The notes under the pieces are model-generated. The model saw only the letters and a program-made list of their open reading frames with translations, was not told the origin of the DNA and ran no database searches. A stretch of DNA of 64,000 nucleotides from Trinickia caryophylli (GTDB lineage Bacteria; Pseudomonadota; Gammaproteobacteria; Burkholderiales; Burkholderiaceae), in the NCBI RefSeq assembly GCF_034424545.1, contig NZ_CP139971.1, positions 1,550,001-1,614,000 of the forward strand, read 5' to 3'. How positions within the stretch are numbered: position 1 is the first letter of the stretch; every line of letters starts with the position of its first letter. This document shows, piece after piece, positions 8,526-18,400 of the stretch. The translations under genes were made by a program, and so were the position numbers.

Positions 8526-9437
8526 ATGGAAGTGGAATGGATCGAGGATCTCGTGGTTCTCGCGCAATACAGGAGCTTTTCGCGTGCCGCTGAAGTGCGC
8601 AACCTCACGCAATCGGGATTCAGCCGGCGGATCCAGGCACTCGAACAATGGGTGGGCGCCGACCTCGTCGACCGCAGCAGTTATCCGCTGTCGCTGACGC
8701 CGGCTGGCCAGCTTTTCAAGGAAGCGGCCGAAGACATCCTGCGCAAGCTGTTCGATACGCGTTCGATCATCCGGACCGACCAGCGCATGCAGGGGCCGGG
8801 GATCAGGATCGCGGCCGGCCATACGCTCTCGGTCAGCTTCCTGCCTGCATGGCTGAATGCGCTGAGCGGACAGTTCGGCGAGCTGCGCGCCCGCGTGTTG
8901 CCGACGAATGTGCACGATTCGATCCTGATGCTCGTCAACGGCAATTGCGAGCTCATGCTTGCCTATCATCATCCCGAGCTTTCGCTGCATCTGGACCCGA
9001 CACGCTACGAACACCTGACGGTGGGGCGCGACGTATTCATGCCGGTGCGCCGCCCGGCAAAACGTGCGGCCGCCCAGGCGCGTCTGCCGGGTACGGCGCG
9101 GCAACCGGTGCCGCTCATCGGCTATACGTCGACCACCTACTTCGGTCGCTGTCTCGCGCTCGTGCTGCGACGGCAGGGCAACGCCGCAGTCTTGCAACCG
9201 TACTTCGAATCGGATATGGCCGAGGTACTCAAGAAGATGGCGCTCGCGAGCGACGGCATCGCGTGGCTGCCGCGCAGCCTGATCGAGGAGGAACTGGCCA
9301 GCGGTGCGCTTGTACCTGCCGGAGAGCGTCGCTGGATGCTCGATTTGGAACTGCGTCTGTACCGGGACCGCAATCATGCCTCCACGCTGCTTGCCCAGTT
9401 GTGGACGTGTATCGCGGAGGGGGCCGCGGCCGGCTGA
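8526..9437 (+). CDS. LysR-family transcriptional regulator
   Basis: This is a 303-aa LysR-type regulator. The N-terminal helix-turn-helix spans about residues 5-65 (FSRAAEVRNLTQSGFSRRIQ, then ALEQWVGADLVDRSSYPLSL). An effector-binding domain follows, with a late ALASDGIAWLPRSLIEEEL segment usual for this family. The ATG at 8526 starts MEVEWIEDLVVLA, the normal LysR position; the longer frame from 8469 adds 19 residues without family similarity. It reads in the same direction as the racemase gene 450 bases downstream, but a strong terminator lies between. Its target and inducer are not evident from the sequence. Confidence 0.92.
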   Translation: MEVEWIEDLVVLAQYRSFSRAAEVRNLTQSGFSRRIQALEQWVGADLVDRSSYPLSLTPAGQLFKEAAEDILRKLFDTRSIIRTDQRMQGPGIRIAAGHTLSVSFLPAWLNALSGQFGELRARVLPTNVHDSILMLVNGNCELMLAYHHPELSLHLDPTRYEHLTVGRDVFMPVRRPAKRAAAQARLPGTARQPVPLIGYTSTTYFGRCLALVLRRQGNAAVLQPYFESDMAEVLKKMALASDGIAWLPRSLIEEELASGALVPAGERRWMLDLELRLYRDRNHASTLLAQLWTCIAEGAAAG

Positions 9438-9493
9438 GCGCTGCCTGCGCGCCGTACGGCGCGCGACGGTTTTCCATTGCGATCGTCATTCGA

Positions 9494-9520
9494 GGGCCGC
9501 CGTGCGGCCCGTTTTCTTTT
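9494..9520 (+). terminator. Rho-independent terminator of the LysR gene
   Basis: A perfect 7-bp GC stem GGGCCGC/GCGGCCC with a CGT loop is followed immediately by GTTTTCTTTT. It lies 57 bases after the LysR stop. Confidence 0.88.
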
Positions 9521-9885
9521 GAAGCCGTTGCTTCGGCATGCCGGCTGCCGGATGGGCCGCCTCGCGCCCCGAACGTCGTTTTGGTGCGCCGCAGCATAGG
9601 CGAAGCCATTGCCAGATAAGGCGATGACGAGGTTATGCGGGCGCCGCATGAACGAATGCAGGACTCGCATCGAGCGCTGTTTATGGCGCCCTACCATGCG
9701 ACTCGTCTTCCGGAATCGGCATTGCGCTCCCGGGAGTGGCTCGCCTGTCGAGAGACGTGCAAAGGCATGCGGGCACTGTTCAATGACCGCATCCGTGGGG
9801 ATTCCCAGTGAAGACTGCTCAAGGTGGTGCGCGCCACGACGGCGCGGGCTCGGGGCGAGGGGAGCGAAGTGCGACGAAACGACTC
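9521..9885 (+). other. 365-base stretch with no convincing gene
   Basis: Open frames here are short, lack ribosome sites and show no family motifs. No tRNA-like fold or riboswitch is recognised. The stretch contains the racemase leader, including an alternative GTG start at 9808. Confidence 0.5.
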
Positions 9886-11406
9886 ATGACCGCGCGCCGC
9901 TCCCTCCGCGTAATTGGCGTGATCGGCGGGCTCGGCGCACTGGCCGCCGCCGATGTGTTTTTCAAACTGATCAAGTCGACGCCCGCGGCGCGCGACGGCG
10001 ATCATCTCGACGTGATCTTCGAGCAGCATCCGAGCCAACGCGGGGCAGCGGCCGACGTTGCGAGCATCGAGCGCAAGCTTTACATCTACGACACGATTCG
10101 CGAGTTCGAAAAGCGCGGGGTGACGACTGTCGTGCTGCCGAGCTTCGTGAGCCATGCCTATATCGACGAATTGCGCGGGAACGCGCGAATCGAGATCGTG
10201 GATATGCTCGCGTGTTTGCTCGCGCACGTGCGCAGCCATTTTCCGCACGCGCGCCGCATCGGCGTGCTGACGTCGGACCTCGTTAGCGAGCGCGCGCTCT
10301 TCGAACGGTACTTTCGCGCCCCGGAATACGAGGTGCTGCATCCACGGCCCGATGACGAAGCGGGCGGCAACGTCGTGGCGCGCGCGGTGTACGGTGCCGA
10401 TGGCATCAAGGCCGGCAATCTGCGCGGGCGCCCGATCACGCTGCTGCGCGAGGCATGCGAGGATCTGATCGCGCGGGGCGCCGAGGTGCTCGTGACCGGG
10501 TTGACCGAAGTCGGGCTTGTCGCGGAGCAGCTCGCGCCCTTGCGCGTGCCGCTCGTCGATTCGAACCTCGTCTACGCGCAGCATGTCGTGCGCGGCGAGT
10601 ACGACCGCAGGGCACGGCCGTTCAAAGTGGGCGTGGTCGGGGGTGTCGGCCCGGCGGCAACGGTCGATTTCATGCAGAAGATCGTTCGCAACACGCCGGC
10701 CGAACGCGACCAGGATCACATCAAGGTGCTCGTCGAGCAGAACCCGCAGATCCCCGATCGCACGGAGAACCTGATCGGCGACGGCGAAGACCCGACCGTC
10801 GCGCTGTATGCCACCTGCAAGAAGCTCGAAGCGGGGGATGCCGACATCATTGCGATTCCCTGCAACACCGCACATGCATTCGTCGAACGGATCCAGCCGT
10901 ATCTGAACGTGCCGATCGTGAACATGCTGACGGTGACGGCCGAACATTTGCGCGCCACGTTTCCCGCGCTGCGAGAGGTGGGGCTGCTCGCCACTTCGGG
11001 GACGCTCGCGAGCGGCGTGTACGAGCGCGCACTCGCCGCAGTGGGCCTCGAGCAGGTTACGCCGGAGCCGGCGCTGCAAGCCCGGGTCATGAATGCGATC
11101 TACGGCCCGCGTGGCGTGAAAGCCGGCTACACGAGCGGTGATTGTGTGGAGGAGATCGTCGCGGTGTGCGAGGCGCTGATGGCACGCGGCTGCAAGGTTG
11201 TCTTGCTCGGCTGTACGGAACTCCCGCTCCTCTTGCCGCAGGGCGAGCGCCGCGACGAGCGCGGCCGTACCGCATGCCTCGTCGATCCGACCGACGTGCT
11301 GGCACGACGTTGCATAGCCTATGCGCGCGGCGAGTTGCAAGGTGAGGATTTTCGGGAACAGGCGCGCCATGGCGCGCGGCTTCCTGCGAGAGGGCAAACG
11401 ACGTAA
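9886..11406 (+). CDS. tandem-domain aspartate/glutamate racemase-family protein with an inactive first half
   Basis: The 506-aa protein is two Asp/Glu racemase-like halves in tandem. The first begins VIGVIGGLGALAAADVFFK and the second FKVGVVGGVGPAATVDFM. The second half (from about residue 243) has both catalytic cysteines, in IPCNTAH and LGCTELP. The first half has VLPSFVSH and VTGLTEVG at the equivalent places, so neither cysteine is present and it is probably structural or regulatory. The ATG at 9886 is chosen because MTARRSLRVIGVIGG matches family starts; a GTG at 9808 is possible. The last residues are encoded by an interspersed repeat copy at 11341-11357. The substrate (Asp, Glu, hydantoin or other) is unknown. 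Confidence 0.85.
   Translation: MTARRSLRVIGVIGGLGALAAADVFFKLIKSTPAARDGDHLDVIFEQHPSQRGAAADVASIERKLYIYDTIREFEKRGVTTVVLPSFVSHAYIDELRGNARIEIVDMLACLLAHVRSHFPHARRIGVLTSDLVSERALFERYFRAPEYEVLHPRPDDEAGGNVVARAVYGADGIKAGNLRGRPITLLREACEDLIARGAEVLVTGLTEVGLVAEQLAPLRVPLVDSNLVYAQHVVRGEYDRRARPFKVGVVGGVGPAATVDFMQKIVRNTPAERDQDHIKVLVEQNPQIPDRTENLIGDGEDPTVALYATCKKLEAGDADIIAIPCNTAHAFVERIQPYLNVPIVNMLTVTAEHLRATFPALREVGLLATSGTLASGVYERALAAVGLEQVTPEPALQARVMNAIYGPRGVKAGYTSGDCVEEIVAVCEALMARGCKVVLLGCTELPLLLPQGERRDERGRTACLVDPTDVLARRCIAYARGELQGEDFREQARHGARLPARGQTT
11341..11357 (+). repeat. 17-base interspersed repeat, copy 3, inside the racemase 3' end
   Basis: GGTGAGGATTTTCGGGA matches the consensus exactly and lies within the last 22 codons of the racemase gene, where it encodes GEDFRE. 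This is the only copy that overlaps a predicted coding region. Confidence 0.8.
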
Positions 11407-11540
11407 TATCCGGGATCGCTTCGCCGCTCGCGCGAGCCGCGATTCCTCGCGCACGCCGGGCGGCGCCTTTCATCATGCGTTCCATGCCGCCGCCCATATC
11501 GCCCTGTCGCTTTCGCCCCCGCCTGCAGTCAACGGCTGGG

Positions 11541-13013
11541 TCACGCGTGTTGCACGAGCCGCCACAAGGCCTGCACGTCGACGTTCGCCTGCACGGCGTC
11601 TGCGAGCTTGTCGATGGAGGCGAGGCGCCGGGCGTCGTGATCGATGCGCTCGGCAGCATCGAGTCCGGCCCAGCGCAGCAGCGCGCGGCATGCATCGGCG
11701 TTGTCGAAGAGCCCATGCAGGTACGTCGCAAGAATCCGGCCGTCTTCGGATATCGCGCCTTCGGCGCGCATCGTCTCGCCGTCGAGCAGCCGGATCGCGG
11801 GCCGGTTCAGTGCCGGGCCCTCGGTTACGCCCATGTGAATCTCGTAGCCGGCAACGGGTGCATCATCGAACGCGAGCCGGCCCGACGTATTGACGAGCCG
11901 TTTTTCGGGCGCGAGGGTGGTGACGAAATCGAGCAGCGCGAGGCCGCGCTCGCATCGCACGCCGCTTTCGAGTCCGAGGGGATCGAGCAGTTCGCGCCCG
12001 AGCATTTGCATGCCGCCGCAGATGCCGATCAGCTTTCCGCCATAGCGCAAATGACGCTGCAAATATGGCTCCCAGCCGTTGTCCCGCAGCCATGCGAGAT
12101 CGCGTTGCACGCTCTTGCTGCCGGGCAGCACGACGAGATCGGCGGCAGGCAGCGGCTCGCCGGCGCGTACATAACGGAAATCGACCTGGGGGTGCGCCCG
12201 CAGTGCGTCGAAATCGGTGTGATTGCTGATGCGCGGCAACGCCGGCACGACCACACGCAACGCTTCGTCCGCCAACGCGCGGGCATGCCGGGCCGCCGGC
12301 AGCATGTCTTCGGCGTCGAGCCACAGCCCCGGCACGAATGGGACCACGCCGAACACCGGCTTGCCCGTGCGCGTTTGCACCCAATCGATGCCGGGCGCGA
12401 GCAGCGCCACGTCGCCGCGAAACTTATTGATAACGATGCCCTTGACGCGCGCGCGCTCGGCTTTGCTCAGACACTCGAGCGTGCCGACGATCTGCGCGAA
12501 GACGCCGCCGCGATCGATGTCGGCTACGAGCACGACGGGGCAGTCGACGGCCTGCGCGAAGCCCATGTTCGCGATGTCGCCTTCCCGCAGGTTCACTTCG
12601 GCGGGGCTGCCCGCCCCCTCGACAAGCACGAGGTCCGTCTTCGCGCGCAGCCGCGCGAACGATTCGAGCACGGCCTGCATCGCGACAGGTTTGTAGTCGT
12701 GATAGGCGCGCGCATCGAGGTTACCGCGCGCGTGGCCCTGCACGATCACCTGCGCGCCGATATCGCTGTTCGGTTTCAGCAGCACCGGGTTCATGTCGAC
12801 CTCGGGTGCGATACCGGCGGCCAGGGCCTGCCATGCCTGCGCGCGGCCGATCTCGCCGCCGTCCACTGTCACCGCGCTGTTGAGCGACATGTTCTGCGGC
12901 TTGAACGGCGCCACGCGCTTTCCCGAGCGTGCCGCGAGGCGACACAACGCGCCGACGAGCGTGCTTTTGCCGGAGTCCGAGCTCGTTCCTTGGATCATCA
13001 GTGCGCCGGGCAT
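11541..13013 (-). CDS. cobQ: cobyric acid synthase CobQ
   Basis: This enzyme amidates adenosyl-cobyrinic acid diamide at positions b, d, e and g to give cobyric acid. The 490-aa length is normal. The N-terminal P-loop ATPase half shows [32 protein letters not shown] and [22 protein letters not shown]. The C-terminal glutamine-amidotransferase half shows [16 protein letters not shown] with the nucleophile Cys, and a late YLHGLFDN His region. The ATG at 13013 (MPGALMIQG) is chosen over a longer Arg-rich frame. It diverges from cobD with about 195 bases between them. No B12-box or cobalamin riboswitch was recognised there. Confidence 0.96.
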   Translation of the reverse strand: MPGALMIQGTSSDSGKSTLVGALCRLAARSGKRVAPFKPQNMSLNSAVTVDGGEIGRAQAWQALAAGIAPEVDMNPVLLKPNSDIGAQVIVQGHARGNLDARAYHDYKPVAMQAVLESFARLRAKTDLVLVEGAGSPAEVNLREGDIANMGFAQAVDCPVVLVADIDRGGVFAQIVGTLECLSKAERARVKGIVINKFRGDVALLAPGIDWVQTRTGKPVFGVVPFVPGLWLDAEDMLPAARHARALADEALRVVVPALPRISNHTDFDALRAHPQVDFRYVRAGEPLPAADLVVLPGSKSVQRDLAWLRDNGWEPYLQRHLRYGGKLIGICGGMQMLGRELLDPLGLESGVRCERGLALLDFVTTLAPEKRLVNTSGRLAFDDAPVAGYEIHMGVTEGPALNRPAIRLLDGETMRAEGAISEDGRILATYLHGLFDNADACRALLRWAGLDAAERIDHDARRLASIDKLADAVQANVDVQALWRLVQHA

Positions 13014-13207
13014 GGCGGAATACCTGCGAAGTTGGGATGGGGCGCGCGCCTGGCGCGCGGATATCCGCGCATGCGGTGCACGTGCGCGACGTCGATGGGC
13101 TCGCATTATGTCATCGGTGAGGCGTGCTTCGAAAATCAGACGAGGGCGAAGCGGTGCCGGACGCATACGGTCGGCAATGCAGGGGCCGCTTTCCGTTGGA
13201 GCGAGCG

Positions 13208-14191
13208 ATGATTGCCTCGCTCTCGGCCGTGACGATGGCGTTGCTGGCACTCGCGGGGTTCGCATTCGATGCGCTCGTGGGAGAGCCGCGCCGCTGGCAC
13301 CCGCTCGTCGGCTTTGGACGCTGGGCGAAGTGGCTCGAGCACGCGCTCAATCCCGACTATGCGGCCAGCACGCCACCCGCTTCGCGCCGATGCCCGATCG
13401 TCTGGCGCACGCGCGTGTCCGGCGTGGCGGCATGGGCGCTGGCTGTGGTGCCTCCCGTCGTGCTTTCCATCGTGCTGATGCGCGTGCTGCCGCCCGCGGC
13501 AGGATGGGCGCTGCATGCCGCGCTGCTCTGGTTCGCGCTTGGCGCGCGCAGTCTGGCCGATCACATCGTGCCGATCGAAGCCGCGCTGGCCGCGGGCGAT
13601 CTGCCGCGCGCACGCATGCTGACTTCGCGCGTGGTCACGCGCGACCTTTCCGATGCAGGCGAAACCGACGTCGCGCGCGCGGCGGTGGAGTCGGCGCTCG
13701 AGAACGGCAACGATGCCATCTTCGGCGCGCTCTTCTGGTTTGCCATCGCGGGCGGCCCCGGCGCGCTTGCTTTTCGGCTCGTCAATACGCTCGATGCGAT
13801 GTGGGGCTATCGCACACCGCGCTTGCTCCATTTCGGCTGGGCCGCTGCGCGTCTCGACGATCTCGCGAACTACGTGCCGGCGCGGCTCACCGCGCTCAGC
13901 TATGCCCTGGGCGGCGATTGGCGCACGGCCTTGTATTGCTGGCGCACGCAGGCCGGCGCGTGGGACAGCCCCAATGCGGGGCCGGTCATGGCGAGCGGCG
14001 CCGGCAGTCTCAATGTTTCGTGCGGGGGCACGGCCCGTTACCATGGCGCGGACGAAGCACGGCCCGCGCTCGGCGCTGGCAGCAGCCCGGCTGCCGCCGA
14101 CGTGGGACGCGCGATCGCGCTCGTACGGCGCGCGATCGGCATCTGGTTCGCTGCGTTCGCGTTGCTCGCGGTCTCGTCGACCTTGTTTTAG
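13208..14191 (+). CDS. cobD: adenosylcobinamide-phosphate synthase CobD/CbiB
   Basis: This integral membrane protein (327 aa) attaches aminopropanol (phosphate) to cobyric acid. Family marks are [20 protein letters not shown] at the N-terminus, [37 protein letters not shown] and the late [13 protein letters not shown] region. Several hydrophobic helices are visible, including an N-terminal and a C-terminal one. The ATG at 13208 starts right before the first helix; an in-frame upstream extension from 13124 is hydrophilic and unlikely. It is followed after 15 bases by cobC, so the two form an operon. Confidence 0.94.
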   Translation: MIASLSAVTMALLALAGFAFDALVGEPRRWHPLVGFGRWAKWLEHALNPDYAASTPPASRRCPIVWRTRVSGVAAWALAVVPPVVLSIVLMRVLPPAAGWALHAALLWFALGARSLADHIVPIEAALAAGDLPRARMLTSRVVTRDLSDAGETDVARAAVESALENGNDAIFGALFWFAIAGGPGALAFRLVNTLDAMWGYRTPRLLHFGWAAARLDDLANYVPARLTALSYALGGDWRTALYCWRTQAGAWDSPNAGPVMASGAGSLNVSCGGTARYHGADEARPALGAGSSPAAADVGRAIALVRRAIGIWFAAFALLAVSSTLF

Positions 14192-14206
14192 AAAACACGC
14201 TCACTC

Positions 14207-15256
14207 ATGACCGATCTCGATCTCCCTGTTGCCGTTGCGCACGGCGGCAATCTCGGCGAGGCGATCCGCCGCTACGGGATCGCGCGCGAACACTGGGTCG
14301 ACTTGTCGACGGGCATCAATCCGCACGGCTATCCGGTGCCGCCGATCAGCCCGGACGCGTGGTTGCGCCTGCCTGACGACGACGACGATCTGGAGGCCGT
14401 GGCGGCCGCGCATTATGGCGCCGCGCGCGCGCTGGCCGTCGCCGGCACGCAGGCCGCGATCCGCGCGCTGCCTCGGCTTTTGCCGCCGGGCTGCGTGGGC
14501 GTGGGGCTGCTCACCTACGGCGAATATGCGCCGGCGTTCGAGCGCGCCGGTTTCCGCGTCGACCGGTTCGTGACGCCGATGCTGGCCGATTGCCGACACG
14601 CCGCCGCTTTCGTGCTCGCTCCGAACGAGCCGTTGCCGGCGCACCTGAAGCACCTCGTGCTCGTCAATCCGAACAATCCGGGGACGGAATCGTTCACGCG
14701 CGAAACCGTCGCCGAATGGCACCGCCAACTTGCTTCGCGCGGCGGCACGCTGATCGTGGACGAGGCGTTCGCCGATGCGGTGCCGGCATCGAGCCTTGCC
14801 TCGTTCGCCGATGCCGAAGGGCTCATCGTCTTGCGTTCGGTTGGCAAGTTTTTCGGGCTCGCCGGCGCGCGCGTCGGCTTCGTGCTCGGCTCCGAGCGCG
14901 TGCATGGGGCGATGCGGGCGCTGCGGGGGCCGTGGGCGGTTTCAGGGCCGGCACGCGTGGCGGTGCGGGCCGCTTTGGAAGACGACGCGTGGCAGCGCGC
15001 GATGCGCGCGAGTCTCGCCGATGCCAGCGCGCGCCTCGCGCAACTGCTGCGAAGCCATGGCATGGACGCGGTCAATACGGCGCTTTTCGCGTGGGTGCGC
15101 GACGGCAATGCGATGCGGATACAAGACTGCCTCGCGCGGGACGGCATCTGGGTACGCCGATTCGAAACGGTGGCGGGGCTGCGATTCGGATTGCCGCCAG
15201 ACGAATCGGCGTGGGCCCGCCTCGATGCCTCGCTGCGTGCTGCGCGAGGGCGCTGA
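14207..15256 (+). CDS. cobC: threonine-phosphate decarboxylase CobC
   Basis: This PLP enzyme makes (R)-1-amino-2-propanol phosphate from L-threonine phosphate for the cobalamin lower-loop linker. It is 349 aa and belongs to aminotransferase fold type I. Seen are the N-terminal HGGNLGEAIRRYGI and DLSTGINPHGYP, the NPNNPGT loop, VDEAFAD, and the PLP lysine in RSVGKFFGLAGARVGF. It lies directly after cobD. Salmonella nomenclature calls the same enzyme CobD. A simpler histidinol-phosphate aminotransferase is unlikely given the N-terminal motifs and context. Confidence 0.93.
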   Translation: MTDLDLPVAVAHGGNLGEAIRRYGIAREHWVDLSTGINPHGYPVPPISPDAWLRLPDDDDDLEAVAAAHYGAARALAVAGTQAAIRALPRLLPPGCVGVGLLTYGEYAPAFERAGFRVDRFVTPMLADCRHAAAFVLAPNEPLPAHLKHLVLVNPNNPGTESFTRETVAEWHRQLASRGGTLIVDEAFADAVPASSLASFADAEGLIVLRSVGKFFGLAGARVGFVLGSERVHGAMRALRGPWAVSGPARVAVRAALEDDAWQRAMRASLADASARLAQLLRSHGMDAVNTALFAWVRDGNAMRIQDCLARDGIWVRRFETVAGLRFGLPPDESAWARLDASLRAARGR

Positions 15257-15448
15257 GCGCACGGATTTCTTTTCCGATCGCAATGCAAAAAATCTAGTCA
15301 GATAGCTGTAATTATTGCCATCGAGCGGGCGCATGTTTCGTGCCTAAATACGATTTTTGCCCGATTGCGCAATTCGGCTGTAAAGCATATTGGTTTTTGG
15401 GTGCAGCGGCGATATCTTTGCTGGAACCGCAAAGCAAGGAACTGCCCC

Positions 15449-18400
15449 ATGACCGACGCATCGCGCGCCTCGCGCCTCGAGCAGGGATTGAATTTCCTTT
15501 CGGGTGGTGGAGAACTAGGCAGACTCATTCGCAATTTCGACTGGCGGTCGACCCCGCTGGGCGAGCCGGAGAGTTGGCCGCAGAATCTGAAACTCGCGTT
15601 GCGCATCATGCTCAACTCGAGCCAGCCGATGTGGATCGGCTGGGGTAAGACGCTCGTCTATTTCTATAACGATCCTTACAAGGCTATTATCGGCGGCAAG
15701 CATGCCTGGGCGCTCGGGCGGCCGATGATAGAGGTGTGGGGCGAGATCTGGAGCGAGATCGAGCCGATGCTCGATACGGCGATGAACGGCGGACGCGGGA
15801 CGTATGTGGAAGCGCAACTGCTCGTCATGGAGCGCAACGGCTATCCCGAGGAAACGTATTACACGTTCTCGTTCAGCCCGATTCCGGACGACGACGGCAA
15901 CGCCGGCGGCATTCTCTGCGCGAACACGGACGACACACAGCGTGTGGTCGGAGAGCGGCAGCTCGCGCTCTTGCGCGATGTCGCGGCCGATACCGCGCAT
16001 GCGAGGACCTGGCAGGATGCCTGCGCGCGCAGCGCACAGGCGCTCGCGACGAATGCGCGCGATCTGCCGTTCGCGATGATCTACATCGCCGAGGAGCCGA
16101 ACGCGTCGGCCTTCGAGCTTGCGAGTGCTACGGGCATCGAACACGGGCATCGCGCCGCGCCGCTTTCGATCGCGCCCGGCGATGCCTCGCTGTGGCCGCT
16201 GCACGAGGCTGTGCAAACGCGCAAGCCGGTGGTGGTATCCGATCTTGCGGCGCGCGTGGGCGTGGCGTTGCCGAGCGGGCCCTGGAGCGAGCCGCCGAAA
16301 CAGGCGGTGGTGCTGCCGATTTTTCCCGGTGGCGAACGGGGGCGCGTTGGCGCGCTCGTGGTCGGGTTCAATCCGTATCGGCTCTTCGATCGGAATTATC
16401 GAAGCTTCCTGAGCCTCGTCGCCGGTCAGATCGCCGCCGCGGTGGCCTATGCGCTGGCTTACGAGGAAGAACGACGTCGCGCCGAGGCACTGACGGAGAT
16501 CGATCGCGCGAAGACGGCGTTCTTCTCGAACGTCAGCCACGAATTCCGTACGCCGCTCACGCTGATGCTGGGGCCGCTCGAAGACGCGCTCAACGAAGCC
16601 ATGCCGGCGGCATTGCCGTCGCATCAGCGCCGGCGCCTGCAGATGGCGCACCGCAGCGGGCTGCGGATGCTGAAGCTCGTCAATTCGCTGCTCGACTTTT
16701 CGCGCATCGAGGCTGGCCGCGTGGTGGCCGCGTTCGAGCCGGCCGATTTGTCGAAGTTCACGGCGGAGCTGGCCTCCAATTTCGATTCGGCGACGGAGCG
16801 GGCGGGCCTCGCGCTGTCGATCGATTGTCCGCCGCTGCCGCAATCGGTCTATGTCGATCGCGACATGTGGGAAAAGATCGTCCTCAACCTGCTGTCGAAC
16901 GCCTTCAAGTTCACGTTCGAGGGCGAGATCGCGGTGCAGATGCGGCCCTCGGCCGACGGCCGCGCGGCGGAACTCGTCGTGCGCGATACGGGGGTGGGCA
17001 TTCCGGCAGGCGAGCTGCCCCGGCTTTTCGAACGCTTTCATCGCGTGGAGGGCCAGCGCAGCCGGTCGTTCGAGGGCTCCGGCATCGGCCTTGCGCTCGT
17101 GCACGAACTCGTCAAGTTGCACGGCGGCTCGATTGCGGTGGAGAGCGAGGTCGGACGAGGCACCCAGTTTCTCGTGAGCCTTCCCTTCGGCACCGCGCAT
17201 CTGGCCGCCGAGCGAATCGGCACCGAGCGGATGCGCGCCTGGAATTCGAGCCGCGCGGAGGCGTATGTCGAGGAAGCACTGCGCTGGTTGCCGCGAGGCG
17301 ACCTGAGCGAAGACGGCAGCGATGCGGAGCGCGCCGAGGAACTGCCTGACTTGGCCTTTGCTACGCGCACGATGGGCTCGCGCGTGCTCGTCGTCGACGA
17401 CAACGCGGACATGCGCAGCTATATGCGGCGCCTGCTCAAGGGGCGTTGGGAAGTCGAGACCGCCGCTGACGGGCAGGCGGCGCTCGAGGCGATAAGACAA
17501 CGTAAGCCCGATGTGGTCGTCACCGACGTCATGATGCCGAACATGGACGGATTCGGACTGTTGCACGAGATCCGGCGGGACCCGGCGCTGCGCGATCTGC
17601 CCGTCATCGTCGTCTCGGCGCGCGCGGGCGAGGAGGCGCGCGTGGAAGGGCTCGAGTCGGGCGCTGACGATTACCTGACCAAACCGTTTTCCGCGCGCGA
17701 GTTCGTGGCGCGCGTCAATGCCAACCTGGAAATGGCGCGGCTGCGCCGCGAAGTCACGCGCGATCTGCGCGAAAGCGAGGCGCGGTTCAGGAACATGGCC
17801 AACCACGCGCCCGTGATGATGTGGATCAGCAAGCCGGACGGCGCGTTCGACTACCTCAATCAGCCCTGGTGCGATTTCACGGGGCAGACGCTCGACGACG
17901 CCATTGGCGACGGCGCGTGGAACGCACTGCATCCCGAAGACCGGGAGGCTACGCGTCGGGCGTTTCTGGCCGACAACGTCGAGCAGCGGCTGTTCCGCGC
18001 CGAGTATCGCGTGCGCACGGCCCAGGGCGATTACCGGTGGGTGCTCAGCGCGGCGGTGCCGCGTTTCGACGACGACGGCCGGTTTCTCGGCTATATCGGC
18101 TCGATCATCGATATCACCGATCGGAAGGAGGCCGAGCAGATTCTGCGTGAAGCCAATGTGGTGCTGGAGCGGCGCGTGGAGGCCGCGATCGCCGAGCGCA
18201 CGCATACCGAGGCGCAGTTGAGGCAGGCGCAAAAGATGGAGGCGATCGGCAAGCTGACGGGCGGTGTCGCGCACGATTTCAACAACGTGCTACAGGTTAT
18301 CGCGGGCAACCTTCAATTGCTGCATCGTGACGTGGCCGGCAATCTGCGTGCGGAGCAACGCTTGCAGACGGCTGTTGCGGCCACGGCCCGCGGCTCGCGG

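Noticed and set aside
9609..10286. Plus-strand 225-codon frame overlapping the racemase start
   Set aside because: Its second half is an out-of-frame shadow of the racemase; the first half is Arg/Cys-rich with no motif.
13014..13207. Cobalamin riboswitch between cobQ and cobD
   Set aside because: No B12-box-like sequence or expected stem set could be found by eye; only a GC-rich hairpin near 13040-13060 is present.
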